Of a stretch of DNA of 64,000 nucleotides, positions 23,045-33,700 are shown piece after piece. The translations under genes were made by a program, and so were the position numbers. Below the pieces are notes generated by a model. The model saw only the letters and a list, made by a program, of their open reading frames with translations, was not told where the DNA came from and searched no databases. Position 1 is the stretch's first letter. Every line of letters begins with the position of its first letter. The stretch is from Deuterostichococcus epilithicus (Eukaryota; Chlorophyta; Trebouxiophyceae; Prasiolales; Stichococcaceae): assembly GCA_033439295.1 (NCBI GenBank), contig JAVTLE010000023.1, positions 1,655,484 to 1,719,483 on the forward strand, written 5' to 3'.

Positions 23045-23252
23045 CGCGTCCAGCGCGGTCTGGGTCGATCTCGAGCGAAGAAAGCTCTGTTGGGTTTCTC
23101 TTGTTCAACCAACGGGAATGTGACGGTGAATCGCCGCTGGCATGTGGGAAAAGTGGCGGGAAAGATCGCAGAATTTTACAGTTTTACAGTTTCCTCCGAG
23201 TTTCCTTCACGTTGCGTTGCCAAGCAATTGTCCGAGTGTTGCGAGCCCTCTT
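23045..23252. promoter_or_regulatory. Short spacer upstream of TBCA
   Basis: About 210 bp between the stop of the upstream minus-strand gene and the TBCA start; it must carry the 3' UTR of one and the promoter of the other. No element recognised. Confidence 0.35.
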
Positions 23253-25527
23253 TCACTGCCACTGCTGCATGCCACGCCCGCGCCCTCCACGACCGAACCC
23301 GCCCCTGCCGCTCATTCCCAGCCTCCCGCGGCCGCCGCCGCCACTGAGCGGCATGTGCTGCATGGGCAGCACCTGCACCGGCAGCGGCAATGGAAGCCCG
23401 CCCGCCAACATGACTGGGAATCCGCCTGCCATGCCGCCGGCAGTCTCTGCCGGGAAGCCGTTGCCGATGACATGCGGACTGAGGTGCTGCTGGCTGCGGT
23501 GCCACTGGTTTGGCCCGCCCCGACCGCGCCCCGCTTGATGCCCCGGCGGCCGCGGCGCCGGACTGCGGTCGTCGTGCTGCGAGAACGGCACGTCGGGCGG
23601 GGCGGGCCAGGCGGGGGCCGCGGCGGCCCAGGCAGCGGCCGCGGTCCCCGCAGCTCGCCGCTTCGCCAGCTGCTTGTGCGCGCAGGCCCGGCGNGTGTCG
23701 AGCCCAGCGCTCCGGCAGNCGGAGGGGCAGGCTCCCGCGCCGCCGCCGCCGCCGCCGCCGGCGAGGCCCCCAGCGGCCACTCGGCTGCGGCCCCTGGGAT
23801 CTCGCCCTCCTCTGACAGCTCGCCCTCGCTGCGCTCGCGCGAGGGGCTTGCTTTCCTGCCGCTGCTGCGGCGCCGCATGCCCAGGCTGCGCCGCCTGGGG
23901 GGCAGTTGCGGCAGCGGGCTGTGGTTGCGGCGGCCGGGGCTACTGCGCCGCCGGCGCTGCGGCCGCTCTACGGCCGTAGGGCTGCGCTCTCCGCGCCGCT
24001 TTGGCACCGGGCTGTGGTCGCGGCGCTCGACCGAGCGGCTCCGGCTGTGGCGCTGCGGCTGTTTGCTGGCAGTGGGGCGCTGGCCGGGGTCGAGCCCACG
24101 GACTGCGGCTGCCACAGGGCTGCGGCTGCGCTGCTTCTGCGGCTGCGCAGGCTGTGGCGGCGGCCGTGCAGGGCTGGCGCCGCGACGCACCGCAGCCGGA
24201 GGACTGGAGCTGCGTCGCTGGAATCTCCTTCGCAGGCGCCGCTCCGTGGGCCCGCGGGCTTCAGCGGGCGGCGGCGATGGCGGAGCCCGACGCGTCGGTG
24301 AAAGGGGCTCGTCTGGCGGCGGCGGCGGGGGCGGTCCTGGGCTGCCTTCCAGATTGTGAGCCGCCGGCTGTCCAGCCGCACCGCTGCCCGGCGGCGCAGT
24401 CTTGCTGACGGAGGCGCTGCTGCCACCGTGCGCCGCAGCGCCCAACAGCCCATTCCTGCATTCAATGTTTGAGTCGCTCGGTCATGCTGCATAAATTGTT
24501 GCACGTCACGACTGCAGCGATATAGCAGCAGCACTGCGATGAATGCGGCATGCATGCGGGTGTCGGACTGCGCACATCACAGCATCTGCAGCATGCTCAC
24601 CTGTGCTCCGGCTCAGCATCGGCAGTCCCCTGAGGCTGCGCCACAGCCTTAGCAGCTGCCTCGGCTGCAGGGTCGACTGCCACCCAACCGCCATTGCTGG
24701 CCTCTGCAGCATTGATACTGACTGCTGCCCCTACCACTGCCATCCCGCTGCCTGCTCGCGTCGCTGCTGCATCGCTCATCTCCACAGCACCAGCAAGGCG
24801 TTCGGGGCAGGCATCTGCATGGCAAGTATCTGAATGGTCGCTTGTGCAATGTGCCAGAAAACGATAGAGGTCGCCGGCTGCGTATCCAGAAAGGAGTGTA
24901 ATCGAAATGGGAATTCCAGGGGATAGATCGTTGTATGCCTCACCGGCTCCCTCTGCCGCCTCCATAGCAGCCTCCTCGGGACCCCATCTCGTGCGGCGGG
25001 CGCGCCTTTTGGCACTGCGCGACCGAACCAACGGCAGCACGTTGGCAGTGGCGATCGGCGGCTCGGCTGAGGCAACCGGCAGCTCTTCAGCAGTGCCGGT
25101 GAGCGCCGCAGGCGCGACTGCAGGCGGCAGCACCAGCGTCTCAGCATTCGGCTGAAGAGCGTATGAGTGCAGCGAGACGACCGCAAAGTTGCAGTGCAAG
25201 CACTCAAAACGTGAAGCCAGGGCTCACACCTCAGGAATTGGGTTTAGAGCAGAGGGTCGCCCGCTGGCTGAAGAGGCAGACCACATTCAGCGGCACACAC
25301 TCAGCGACAGTGATGCACCCTGCTATCCTCGTGGGCCTGCGGGAGGCGCGTTGAACAGGTGTTCTGGCATTCGCATTCAACCGATGCAGCACTCGCCTGC
25401 TGCCGGCTCGTCTGGCGCCTGTGCCTCAGGTGCGGCAGCGCTCGGCGGCGGCGCATCCAGCTCTTCGCCCACTTCCGGGCCCCAGCGCGCGCGTCTTCGG
25501 CGCTGGCGCTTGTCTGCAGGATCCATG
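23253..25527 (-). CDS. RS/RGG-rich protein with two RWGPE motifs, probable splicing-related
   Basis: I do not recognise an orthologue. The first exon starts at 25527 (MDPADKRQRRRRARWGPEVG). A second exon around 24950-25150 repeats the motif (KRRARRTRWGPEEAAMEA). Both look like UHM-ligand motifs (basic stretch, then RW and an acidic residue), which in SF1 and SF3B1 bind U2AF-type domains. The region 23830-24440 is rich in SR/RS and SP dipeptides (SRSRSVERRDHSPVPK, RRRSSPGRRNHSPLP). The C-terminus is RGG-type (GRGGFGRGGRGRG). Near 23690-23760 the open frame changes: upstream coding is in one frame, the C-terminal part (PPDVPFSQHDDRSPAPRP onward) in another, and two undetermined bases and a GCC run lie there, so a sequencing indel is likely. 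Exon edges are not resolved. Confidence 0.55.
23694..23719. other. Two undetermined bases (N) in a GC-rich stretch
   Basis: Positions 23694 and 23719 are N, next to a GCC run. Base calls in this patch are doubtful and the reading frame of the RS/RGG protein changes here. Confidence 0.95.
23739..23762 (+). repeat. (GCC)n run in coding sequence
   Basis: Eight or so GCC/CCG units, read on the minus strand as polyalanine in the RS/RGG protein. Prone to slippage and sequencing error. Confidence 0.85.
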
Positions 25528-25891
25528 CCACTATGCTTGTGCCCCAAAGTCCTCTATCGTTTCGGTCACTCTTCGGCTGCTGTGCAATCAGTCACGACTG
25601 TTTCTGAAGTGCGGTGTCAGCAAAGCAGTCAGACAGTCATTCACGGGTTCATTTCTCGTTGTTCCAAAGGTAAGTCCTGGAATGCCGTGGGGCGGCAAAC
25701 GTTCTGGTGGAAAGGGCTGGCGGTAGCACAGGAAGTAGCTCACTGCTTCTCTCCCGCCGGCTGCTTCCTCGCAAAATGTACGCAGGCTTTGCAGTTCAGA
25801 CGAATGTTTGTACGGCTTTCTCTTCCAACCGATAGTCCTCACGATAGGCCACCTGTCCCGCGGCGAGCTGTTGTGGTCAGATAGTGTTGGG
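25528..25891. promoter_or_regulatory. Divergent intergenic region, RWGPE protein / TAF11
   Basis: About 360 bp between divergent starts of two nuclear gene-expression proteins. No clear motif seen. Confidence 0.4.
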
Positions 25892-26855
25892 ATGGCGGAC
25901 GTGCCTATGGGTAAGTCTGGTCTAGAGCACGCACAAAACGAACTGCATCGCCTCATGCCTTCCAAGACAACATTGATCCTGTGTGCAGACAACGTCGCAG
26001 CCGATGTTGCGGAGCAGATAGCGCCGCCAGCGCCCGATGCCGCTGCGCCGCAGAGCAAGGAGGAGCGGGACAATCTGCACAGGTGCAACACTCTGACGGC
26101 TTATGCTCGCATGTCTGCTGGATGCTGATATTTACTTGCCGCAAGCTTCAAGAGTGCCAGAGTCGGAAGCAGAAGCCTGCCTGTGGCTCAGCGCAACACT
26201 CGTGCATTTGATGTGCAGAAATATTATGAAGCTGCTGACGGAGGAGCAGCTCAACCGGTATGAGGCCTTCCGACGGTCGTCGCTGGCCAGGCGAAACATG
26301 AAGCGGGTGTGTCAGACGTGTGCATGTGGTGCATCATTGCAGGCCTCATTTGCAGCCGGCATGTGTGCCATCCTGTCATCTCAGGAGCTGAAATCCGATT
26401 GCTGTGCACCTGTGCTGCAGCTACAGCAGACGATCGTGGGGCAGCAGGTCAACCTGAACATGACGATCGTCATGTGCGGCATCGCCAAGATCTTTGTCGG
26501 CGAGCTCATCGAGACGGGTGCGCACCTGCGCCACATGTGACACCCTGCTGCTCCTGCACCTTCGAGTCTTCTGTGATTGTCCGGAATCGTGTGCAGTGTG
26601 TGCACTTCCTGCAGCCACAGCTGATAGTATGCCTGCTGCTTGCGGCGCAAGCCCTTGTCGGTGGGACGCGGTTGTGTGGCTCTTTCTGAGTTTCTTTGGT
26701 GTGTGTGTGTGGCGCATGCAGCCCGGCTGACGGCGGAGCAGCGGGGCGACAAGGGTCCGCTGCAGGTGCACCATATCCAGGAGGCGTACCAGCAGCTGGA
26801 CAGGGAGGGCAAGATCCCACACCGCACGCCGCCCAAAAAACTGGCACTGCGATGA
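25892..26855 (+). CDS. TAF11: TAF11, TFIID histone-fold subunit
   Basis: TAF11 pairs with TAF13 in TFIID and contacts TBP and TFIIA at the core promoter. Exons 25892-25910, 25989-26082, 26219-26306, 26421-26517 and 26722-26855 join in phase to 143 residues, shorter than the animal protein because the acidic N-terminal part is reduced. The TAFII28 domain is intact: LLTEEQLNRYEAFRRSSLAR, then VMCGIAKIFVGELIE, and the last helix GPLQVHHIQEAYQQLDRE with the terminal KIPHRTPPKKLALR. These correspond to the helices of the histone fold. The tiny first exon (MADVPM) is chosen because its donor GTAAGT and phase fit the second exon. Confidence 0.93.
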
Positions 26856-27750
26856 CACGGATGGCCCAGCGGAGACATGGCGCCCGTGGACTCGCTTGCA
26901 GCTGCCGCAGCGGCTTTGACCTTCAGATCAAGACATCAAACCGGAGGATGGACCAGCATCTGACCTGGTGCTTCGGCTGCAGATGAGGGATCCAGGTAAG
27001 ATCTCTTGCTAGGCGTTTGGGAATGTTTGCAATGATGCACACAGCAAGCCGGTTCGCCTACATTATAGAACGATTGACTGACATAAGCAAGGTATCTTTG
27101 ACAGCGATTGACGTTCTCTTGCAGGGCTTTTCAAGGGCTGGACATGTCTCGGCGTGCGGTGGTGAAGAGAGTTGAACATGTATTTTGAGTAAGTGCCGCA
27201 GGCCGTAACCACACGTGTGCTGATGTGCAATAGGTTTTGTCCAGGCTCGATTATTTGGCAAATGTCCGGGCCATCAGACACTGCAATCCCAGCACTACCC
27301 GTGCAGCCCACGCATTCATCGCGCACAGTGAAATCGAAACCGCGGCGCAAAGGGCTTCCGCGCCATTTTCCCAGCGAGGGCCTTAATTCTCAGTATTGCA
27401 CTAGGTGTGCATAGCCCTTTTTTTTTTAAAGAAGAAGATTCTTGAACGTGCGCTTGTGGGCAGGAAGTTGTGTCAAATCCCAACGCGGCCGCATCGCTAG
27501 CCTGCCGCCTGACTGCCGACTGCTGTGGCGGCCGGCACGCGGCCGGCAGGCAAGTTTACATGTCCGAATATATGCGCAACTGCCAAAGGCAGCAGCCTTG
27601 CTCTCACCTCTGATTTGAACATCGATGAGCAACAACAGTAGCTTGATATGAGCAGCGATGATGCCGCTCTGGGATTGACGACACATGGACTAATGACAGG
27701 TAGAGCTCTACGCATAGCATAGACACCAGCAGGCGTGCTGATGTGCGCCG
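26856..27750. other. Intergenic region between converging TAF11 and WDR81-like genes
   Basis: About 900 bp holding two 3' UTRs. It includes a T9 run at about 27420. I find no gene here. Confidence 0.5.
27556..27560 (-). terminator. Candidate TGTAA poly(A) signal, WDR81-like gene
   Basis: TGTAA on the minus strand about 190 nt beyond the stop at 27751. Confidence 0.4.
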
Positions 27751-30700
27751 TCATGCGCAAACTTTCACTGTGCCGTCCTCACAGCCGGCTACCAGCACGC
27801 GGCTGCAGGGCAGCAGCGCCAGGCCGGCAATGTGTGCTGTCGACTTGACGGCGCGGGCGCCCGTCAGGCGAGTGAGCTGCACCTCCGCTGCGAATGGCGG
27901 CTGCAGTGGCGTCAGGGCCACCTTGCCATGGCTGTGGGATATCGCAGTGCCCAGGTGCACAACGCAGCCGGCCACGCCGTGCTTGAACCCGGCAAAGCTG
28001 TGCAGCAGCAGGCCAGACGACCCTGCGTCGGCGCTGCCTGCACCGCTGCCGCCCATACGCCGCAGGTCCCACAGCTTGAGGGTCTGGTCCTGCGCGGGTT
28101 TGTCAGTCGTCTTTTAGACTCTTGCAAACCGTTCACAGCATTGAGCGAGCGGATTGCCATGGGTTGATGGGTTGACGCCTGCCGGAACAGGCATGCATAT
28201 GTTGCCTTGGGGACGTTTGAGCAATGCAGGCAAGCATTGCAAAAGTTACAGCGACAGCAGCAAAGCCGCAGCATGCGCGCCTGGGAGGCGGTGACGAGGC
28301 AGTGGCCGTCGGCGGCCGTGCCGGTGACGCGCTCGCCGTGTGCGGTCCAAGCGGCAACCAGGTCGCCACAGCGCGTGTCCAGCAGCGAGGCGGCACCGCT
28401 GTTGAACCCGGCCGCCAGGCAGGAACTGCCCAGGCCGGCACACACATGCACAGACGACACCGCGGCGGCGGCCTGCGCCCGTCACACGATGCAGGTGTCA
28501 CGCTCTCAACACCCTCGTAGCATTCTGATGCCCCCTGCGTTGCACGACCATGGGTGATGCTGCAAGGAAGCTCGCCGTGTGGCACTGGAGGAGGGCCAGA
28601 GTGGGTGGTAGCACCTCTGGGTCGGGCGCCGCCAGCATGCTGGCCGTCTGCGCGGCAGTGCCAACGTCCAGCAGGTGCACCTGTCCCCCCGCGGTTCCAG
28701 CGGCTAGGCACAGGCCGCCACCGCGCTCCAGCGCGGCCATGCATGTGAAGCCCTTCGGCGCCCTGTAGAGAGGGCACATGAGATGAGGCACACCGCGCGC
28801 CTCTGGTGCACTGGTGGCACGCATCGGATCAGGCACGCCCTTGGCAGTCAAGGTGAAGCCCTCTAGACCAGAATCCAATTTCCACTCGCTTTCCTCGGAC
28901 TTGCAGGGAATTCGACTGCGTGTTTGAGCAAATGGGAGCACCTGCTGGCAGTCAGCTGCTCCTGGGCGCCTTCAGCAGACGGCCCGCCGGGCGCCAGGCC
29001 CTGCGACGCGGATCGCTGCATGCCCGCGCCTGCGCGCGGCCCGCCACTCGGCAGCCAGCCGCGGCTGCGTGCCTCGGGCTGGTGCCCGCCCGCAAGCGGC
29101 GGCAGCCCTGGGCCGGGGAAGCAAGCCGCCTGCGCGCCGGTGGCGACGGACCAGAGGTGCATGGCGCCACAGGCGTCGCGGGAGGCGGCCAGCTGCGAGT
29201 GCACCGGCAGCAGACAGGTAGCGGTGACGGCCGCCGTGTGCTGCCCGTACTGCGTGCCTGCAGCCAGCAGTTGTATCAAAGTTCACGCACACAGCCGAGG
29301 CTGCCTGGTCGGTGGCCATTTCAAGCATACAAACAGGAGTTCAACGGCCCTGCAGCGCATGATACTCAAAGCAAAGCTGTCGCTCAGCTAGCAGCTGACA
29401 TGAAATGCACTGCTCCACCCTCTGGAATACGCTCAGCACACACCGCCGCTGCCGTCGGCAAGGCTCCAGCAGCGCAGCAGCTCCGCATCTGCGCCCGCCA
29501 GGGCGCCGCGGCCCGCCGTCACGATCGTGAGCTCGTCTTCGGACGCCGCCAGCGCCCGCAGCCGCTCGGGGAAGGCGCGCCACTGGTGCACCACCGCCGT
29601 GTGCAGCCGCCACGGCTGCGCCGCCGCCGGAGCGCCGCTCGAGACTGCGGTCGCTTGCTCGGCAGACAGGTGCCCTGCACTCGCATGAGCGCACTGGTTG
29701 GCGCAGACACGTTGACCTCTGCTGCGCCGCATGGTGTCAAGTGGAGCAGACAGTACCAGGGCTGACGAGCAGCCGTTCAGAACCTCGGCTCAGCTGCCTT
29801 CAGCCGAGCTTGCAGCCGAGTCCATTCACAGGAGATCGGCTCACTCGAGGACCACTGGGTGGGTTCAGTGGAAAGAGCGTCGGGCAGCCAGTCCCACGGC
29901 TGCTGCGGCTTCCGCTCTGCAGCTGACGGCCGGCTGCTGCTGGTTCCGGCCTCTGCATGTGCACAGAATTCCTCACAGCTACAACCCATGCCGCAAGCAT
30001 GTGCAGCAGCAACGACAGCGGATTGCAAGGCATCCTGGCTGCAGAGATGACACTTGCGCGTCTGCCTGTGTGGAGCCAGCGCTCCAACGACAGCCGCACA
30101 TCACATCATGCATCCCGGATGACCCACCTGCAATGTTTGCGTTTCCATCGGCAGCAGACATGGGCCTGCTGGTGCTGAGCCGCCTTGACACTTTCGCTGA
30201 TGCCGCTGCCGCTGGCGCCTCTGGTCGGCGGCCGCTCTGCAGAGACGCAGGCTCCGCCCAGCCGAAGCTCTCCACAAACAGCGCAGTGTGCTGCTCCTGC
30301 TGTTTCCGCCGCTCCACCAGGCTGGTCTGCGGCGAGATGGGCGGGGCGAGAGCAGTCATCAACAGCAGAAGACAGCGGACGACAGAAAGTGTGCCCTACT
30401 GGCAACTGGAACCTTACTGGCGATGCCGGGCAACCCCTCGAGCAACGCGCAACGTTGCATTGAGGTTGTATCAAGTGCACGGCAGGGCCAGGAATGGCGC
30501 ACCTGCAGGCGGAGGCTGTCAGCCGCTGCAGCAGCCGCGGCATGGAGCGCCGATGCAGACGGCTGCCACCCGTACTTGACCTGCATGTGCTCCATGAATC
30601 TGAGCAGTCGTGCTTGCGACATGTCTGCATGCTGATGACATCGTCCCAGGATGTTAGGTAGCTCCCGGCGGCTGGGGTTGTTGCACACGCACATGATGCA

Positions 30701-33700
30701 TCAGATGGATAGCGGATCGGGCGCGGGCGAGGCGTTCAGGAGTCTGAGCGCACCTTCAAGGCGCGCTCCAGGGTGTCCCAGCCGGGCACGAGGTCGCGAG
30801 CCTCCTCCACCCCTGCCGTCTCCATCGCCTCGGGGTACAGAATGTACACCAGGTCCCAGTAGCCGCTGTCCGCATGACCGGCGTCTCCAATGGCGCCTCC
30901 ACCTGGACTTCCAGCTGCGGCGCCGCCCGCGGCGGCGCGGTCGGCCTCGCCGCTGGCATCTGGCGCTGAGGCAGCTTCAGACTGGAAGGCGGCGCCATAG
31001 GCGGCCCGCAGCGCCGGGGGGCAGGTGAGCAGCGGCACCAGCTGTGGCAGCAGGCTGTCGCGGAAGGCCTGCTCCCCGCCGGCCACCTTACACGCCTGCT
31101 GGTGCACACAAGCGCGCCCGTTGCTTGCGCTGCGAATGTTGGAGTAGAGGCTTGCTGTTGCAATGTCTCCGCACAGCTGTTGCACACCAGCAGGCTGCAC
31201 ATCATACAGCCTCCAGGGGCGGACAGCTGAGGCTGATGTCTGCCAGTGTGCTGCAGGATCAAGAACCCGCAGCCCTGCACCAATGAAGATCCATGGCCTC
31301 CGCGCCTGCAGCAGCAGGCCGGCGACACGATTGAGTAGCTGCGGCGAGGCGTGGCGGTGGACGTCAGGCGCCAGCAGCAGCTGCAGCAGCTGCGTCGGCC
31401 GCGTGCCGCTGCCGTCAGGCAGCGTCGCCGGCCCCACCTGTAGCATTTGGCAAGTACCCAGATCGACACAGCGCCACTTCTGCCTGCCGCCTGCCTTGGC
31501 AGGACTTGCGAGATTGATGTCCGGCAGCAGAAAGACCTTGGGCAGCGGCTTGGCGGAGCAAATCGAACGCAAGGGGCAGGAATGAACAAATACTGTGTGA
31601 CGCGCCAGTTGCTGCAGAATGACTGCCTCCGGCAGGCTGGGCAGCAGGCCTTCCACGACAGTGACTGCGCCTATCATGACAGTCGACTCTGGCGTCCTCC
31701 CTGCATTGCGTAGAGAAGCGAACCGCCGTTCTTCTTCCAACCTTGCGACCAGACGCAGAAGCCTTCCAAATCTGAGGCCAAAACCGATGTTGAACATGCC
31801 AAGGGAGACTACACGGCAACAATGCAACTGCGATGCACCCATTGGACGCAGGACTCTTTGACAGGAATTGAGTCTCACCCGGAGGTCGCAGCCGCTTTGC
31901 GGCAGGCAGCGGTGTCGCGCCGCTGGTCAGCAGGTTCAGCAGCGACGGCAGGACGTGCCGTGAGGCCACGGGGCCGCCCAGGTCAGCAGCCACTCGGATG
32001 AGCGCCACCGACACATCGGGCCCCGAGTCCAGGCACGCCAGCAGCGACTGCACGATGTGCTGCAGCGTGACGGGCAGCGGGAGGTGCCTGCTGACTGCCT
32101 CAACCGCCACGATTGCCGCCTGTGAATGAAAAGATTGGCATAAGTCCCATCTTCATCAGTGCAGCTGATGACTTGCCCACTTTTCACTTACGAGCTCATA
32201 CCGAAAGTGTACTGCACATACAGAGAGCCGACAGGTGCTGAGAGAGCCTTTCGTGCTACAGTGGCAGTGTGACCTGGGACAGGCACGGCGGGCGGTGCTC
32301 AGCGTGGCCAGCGCCCAGGAAGCGCAGCAGCACAGGGTGGATGCTCCCCAGGAATGCCTGCGGCCCCAGCTTGGCAGCCAGGCAGGTGAGCAGCCCAGCG
32401 TCCAGGCACGCCATCTGACATGAAGCCGCGGCGCCGCTGCTGTCGCTGCCGAGCACCTCAGTCAGCAGCGGCGGCAGGCGCTGCCTCGCCGCGCGGCGGC
32501 CAAGGCAGTCTGTCAGCGCTGCCAGTACCTGCAAGTGCACAGCGCATATTGTGCTGCACTGCTATGATGGTCTTGTCATTCGTCCAGCAAGCAGGGGGCC
32601 TGGTACTTCACGTCCCTGGCATGAGCACACGCCAACCATCTCATCAAATATACCAAACTCCGCAGAGCAACCCCGCAGGCAGAGCCTGCGGGCTGCAGGG
32701 CACCTGGCCAAAGTCCTGCTGCAGAGCGTCGCCGCCATGCCGCCAGCACAGTGCGGCCCGCAGCTGCTGCAGACAGACTGGCACCGCCAGCTGCAGCAGG
32801 GCAGGGTCCGCCTGCGGGAGGCCGTCAGAAGAGACCCACGCGGCCAGGCGTTGCAGCTGTTGCGTTGCACCTGTGCAGGGCAGGGCAGCAGCACAGGGTC
32901 GACGCAACTTTAGTGATCAGCGTCTGCTGCATCCGAGAATCTGACCACTGCAACCTCATACCTGTGAAAAATGTATTGCAGAGCAGCAAGCTACTTGCCG
33001 GAGAGGCTGTCGCCACACGCTCGACCATGTTGCCGACAGCAGAGTAATTGCACCTGTGGGCATGCTGCCATAGATGACATCCAGGAGACCGAACGCCTGG
33101 CGCACTGCAGGGCTGAAGAAGTCTGAGGCCAGCAGGGTGTCCGCCGACGAAGCCGCGCCGCTGTTGCCGGCGCGCAGGCAAGCCGTGACGAAGGGCTGCA
33201 CATGCAGCGGCAGGCGACGTGCCTGCCACATGCAACTGGGCAATCTGATGACATCGATCAGGACTTGGCCGACTGCTACTGCAATGCTGACAGAAGCTCA
33301 TGCTGCTGCGCGACATCAGGCTCAAGTAGAAATTGCGTGCACGAACAGACGCGCAGCGAGCATGACACCTGTGCGTCCCAAGCGGCAGTGTCGCCAGCCG
33401 CCAGGAACAGCCGGCGGCGCTGGATCAGCTGCACGGCGATGCGTCCCACCGCCTGAAGGTCAGCCGCCTGCGTGCCTGCTGCGCCGGCTGGCACTGCGGC
33501 ATCAGCCGCGGCGGCTGGCGGCACATCCGTCACAGCATCCACGGCGCCGGCCGTGCTGCCGTAGCCGGCTGCCTGCAGCTGCTCCAGCTGGGCCAGCAGC
33601 TCCGAGGCGCTGGCGCCCGGCAAGGGTACCTGCAAGGCACGAGTTACTCCGAACTTGTCTCATTCCATGGCGTTGACTGTAAGGCTTCAGCAGGATGCAT

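Noticed and set aside
23142-24359. 405-codon plus-strand frame
   Set aside because: It is antisense to the RS/RGG protein; GC-rich sequence keeps the opposite strand open. It has no domain and runs through the N positions.
32320-32905. GCAGCAGCACAGGGT repeated at 32330 and 32883 in the WDR81-like gene
   Set aside because: The match is about 16 bases in low-complexity sequence, 560 bp apart, outside the 105-130 bp class; chance is likely.
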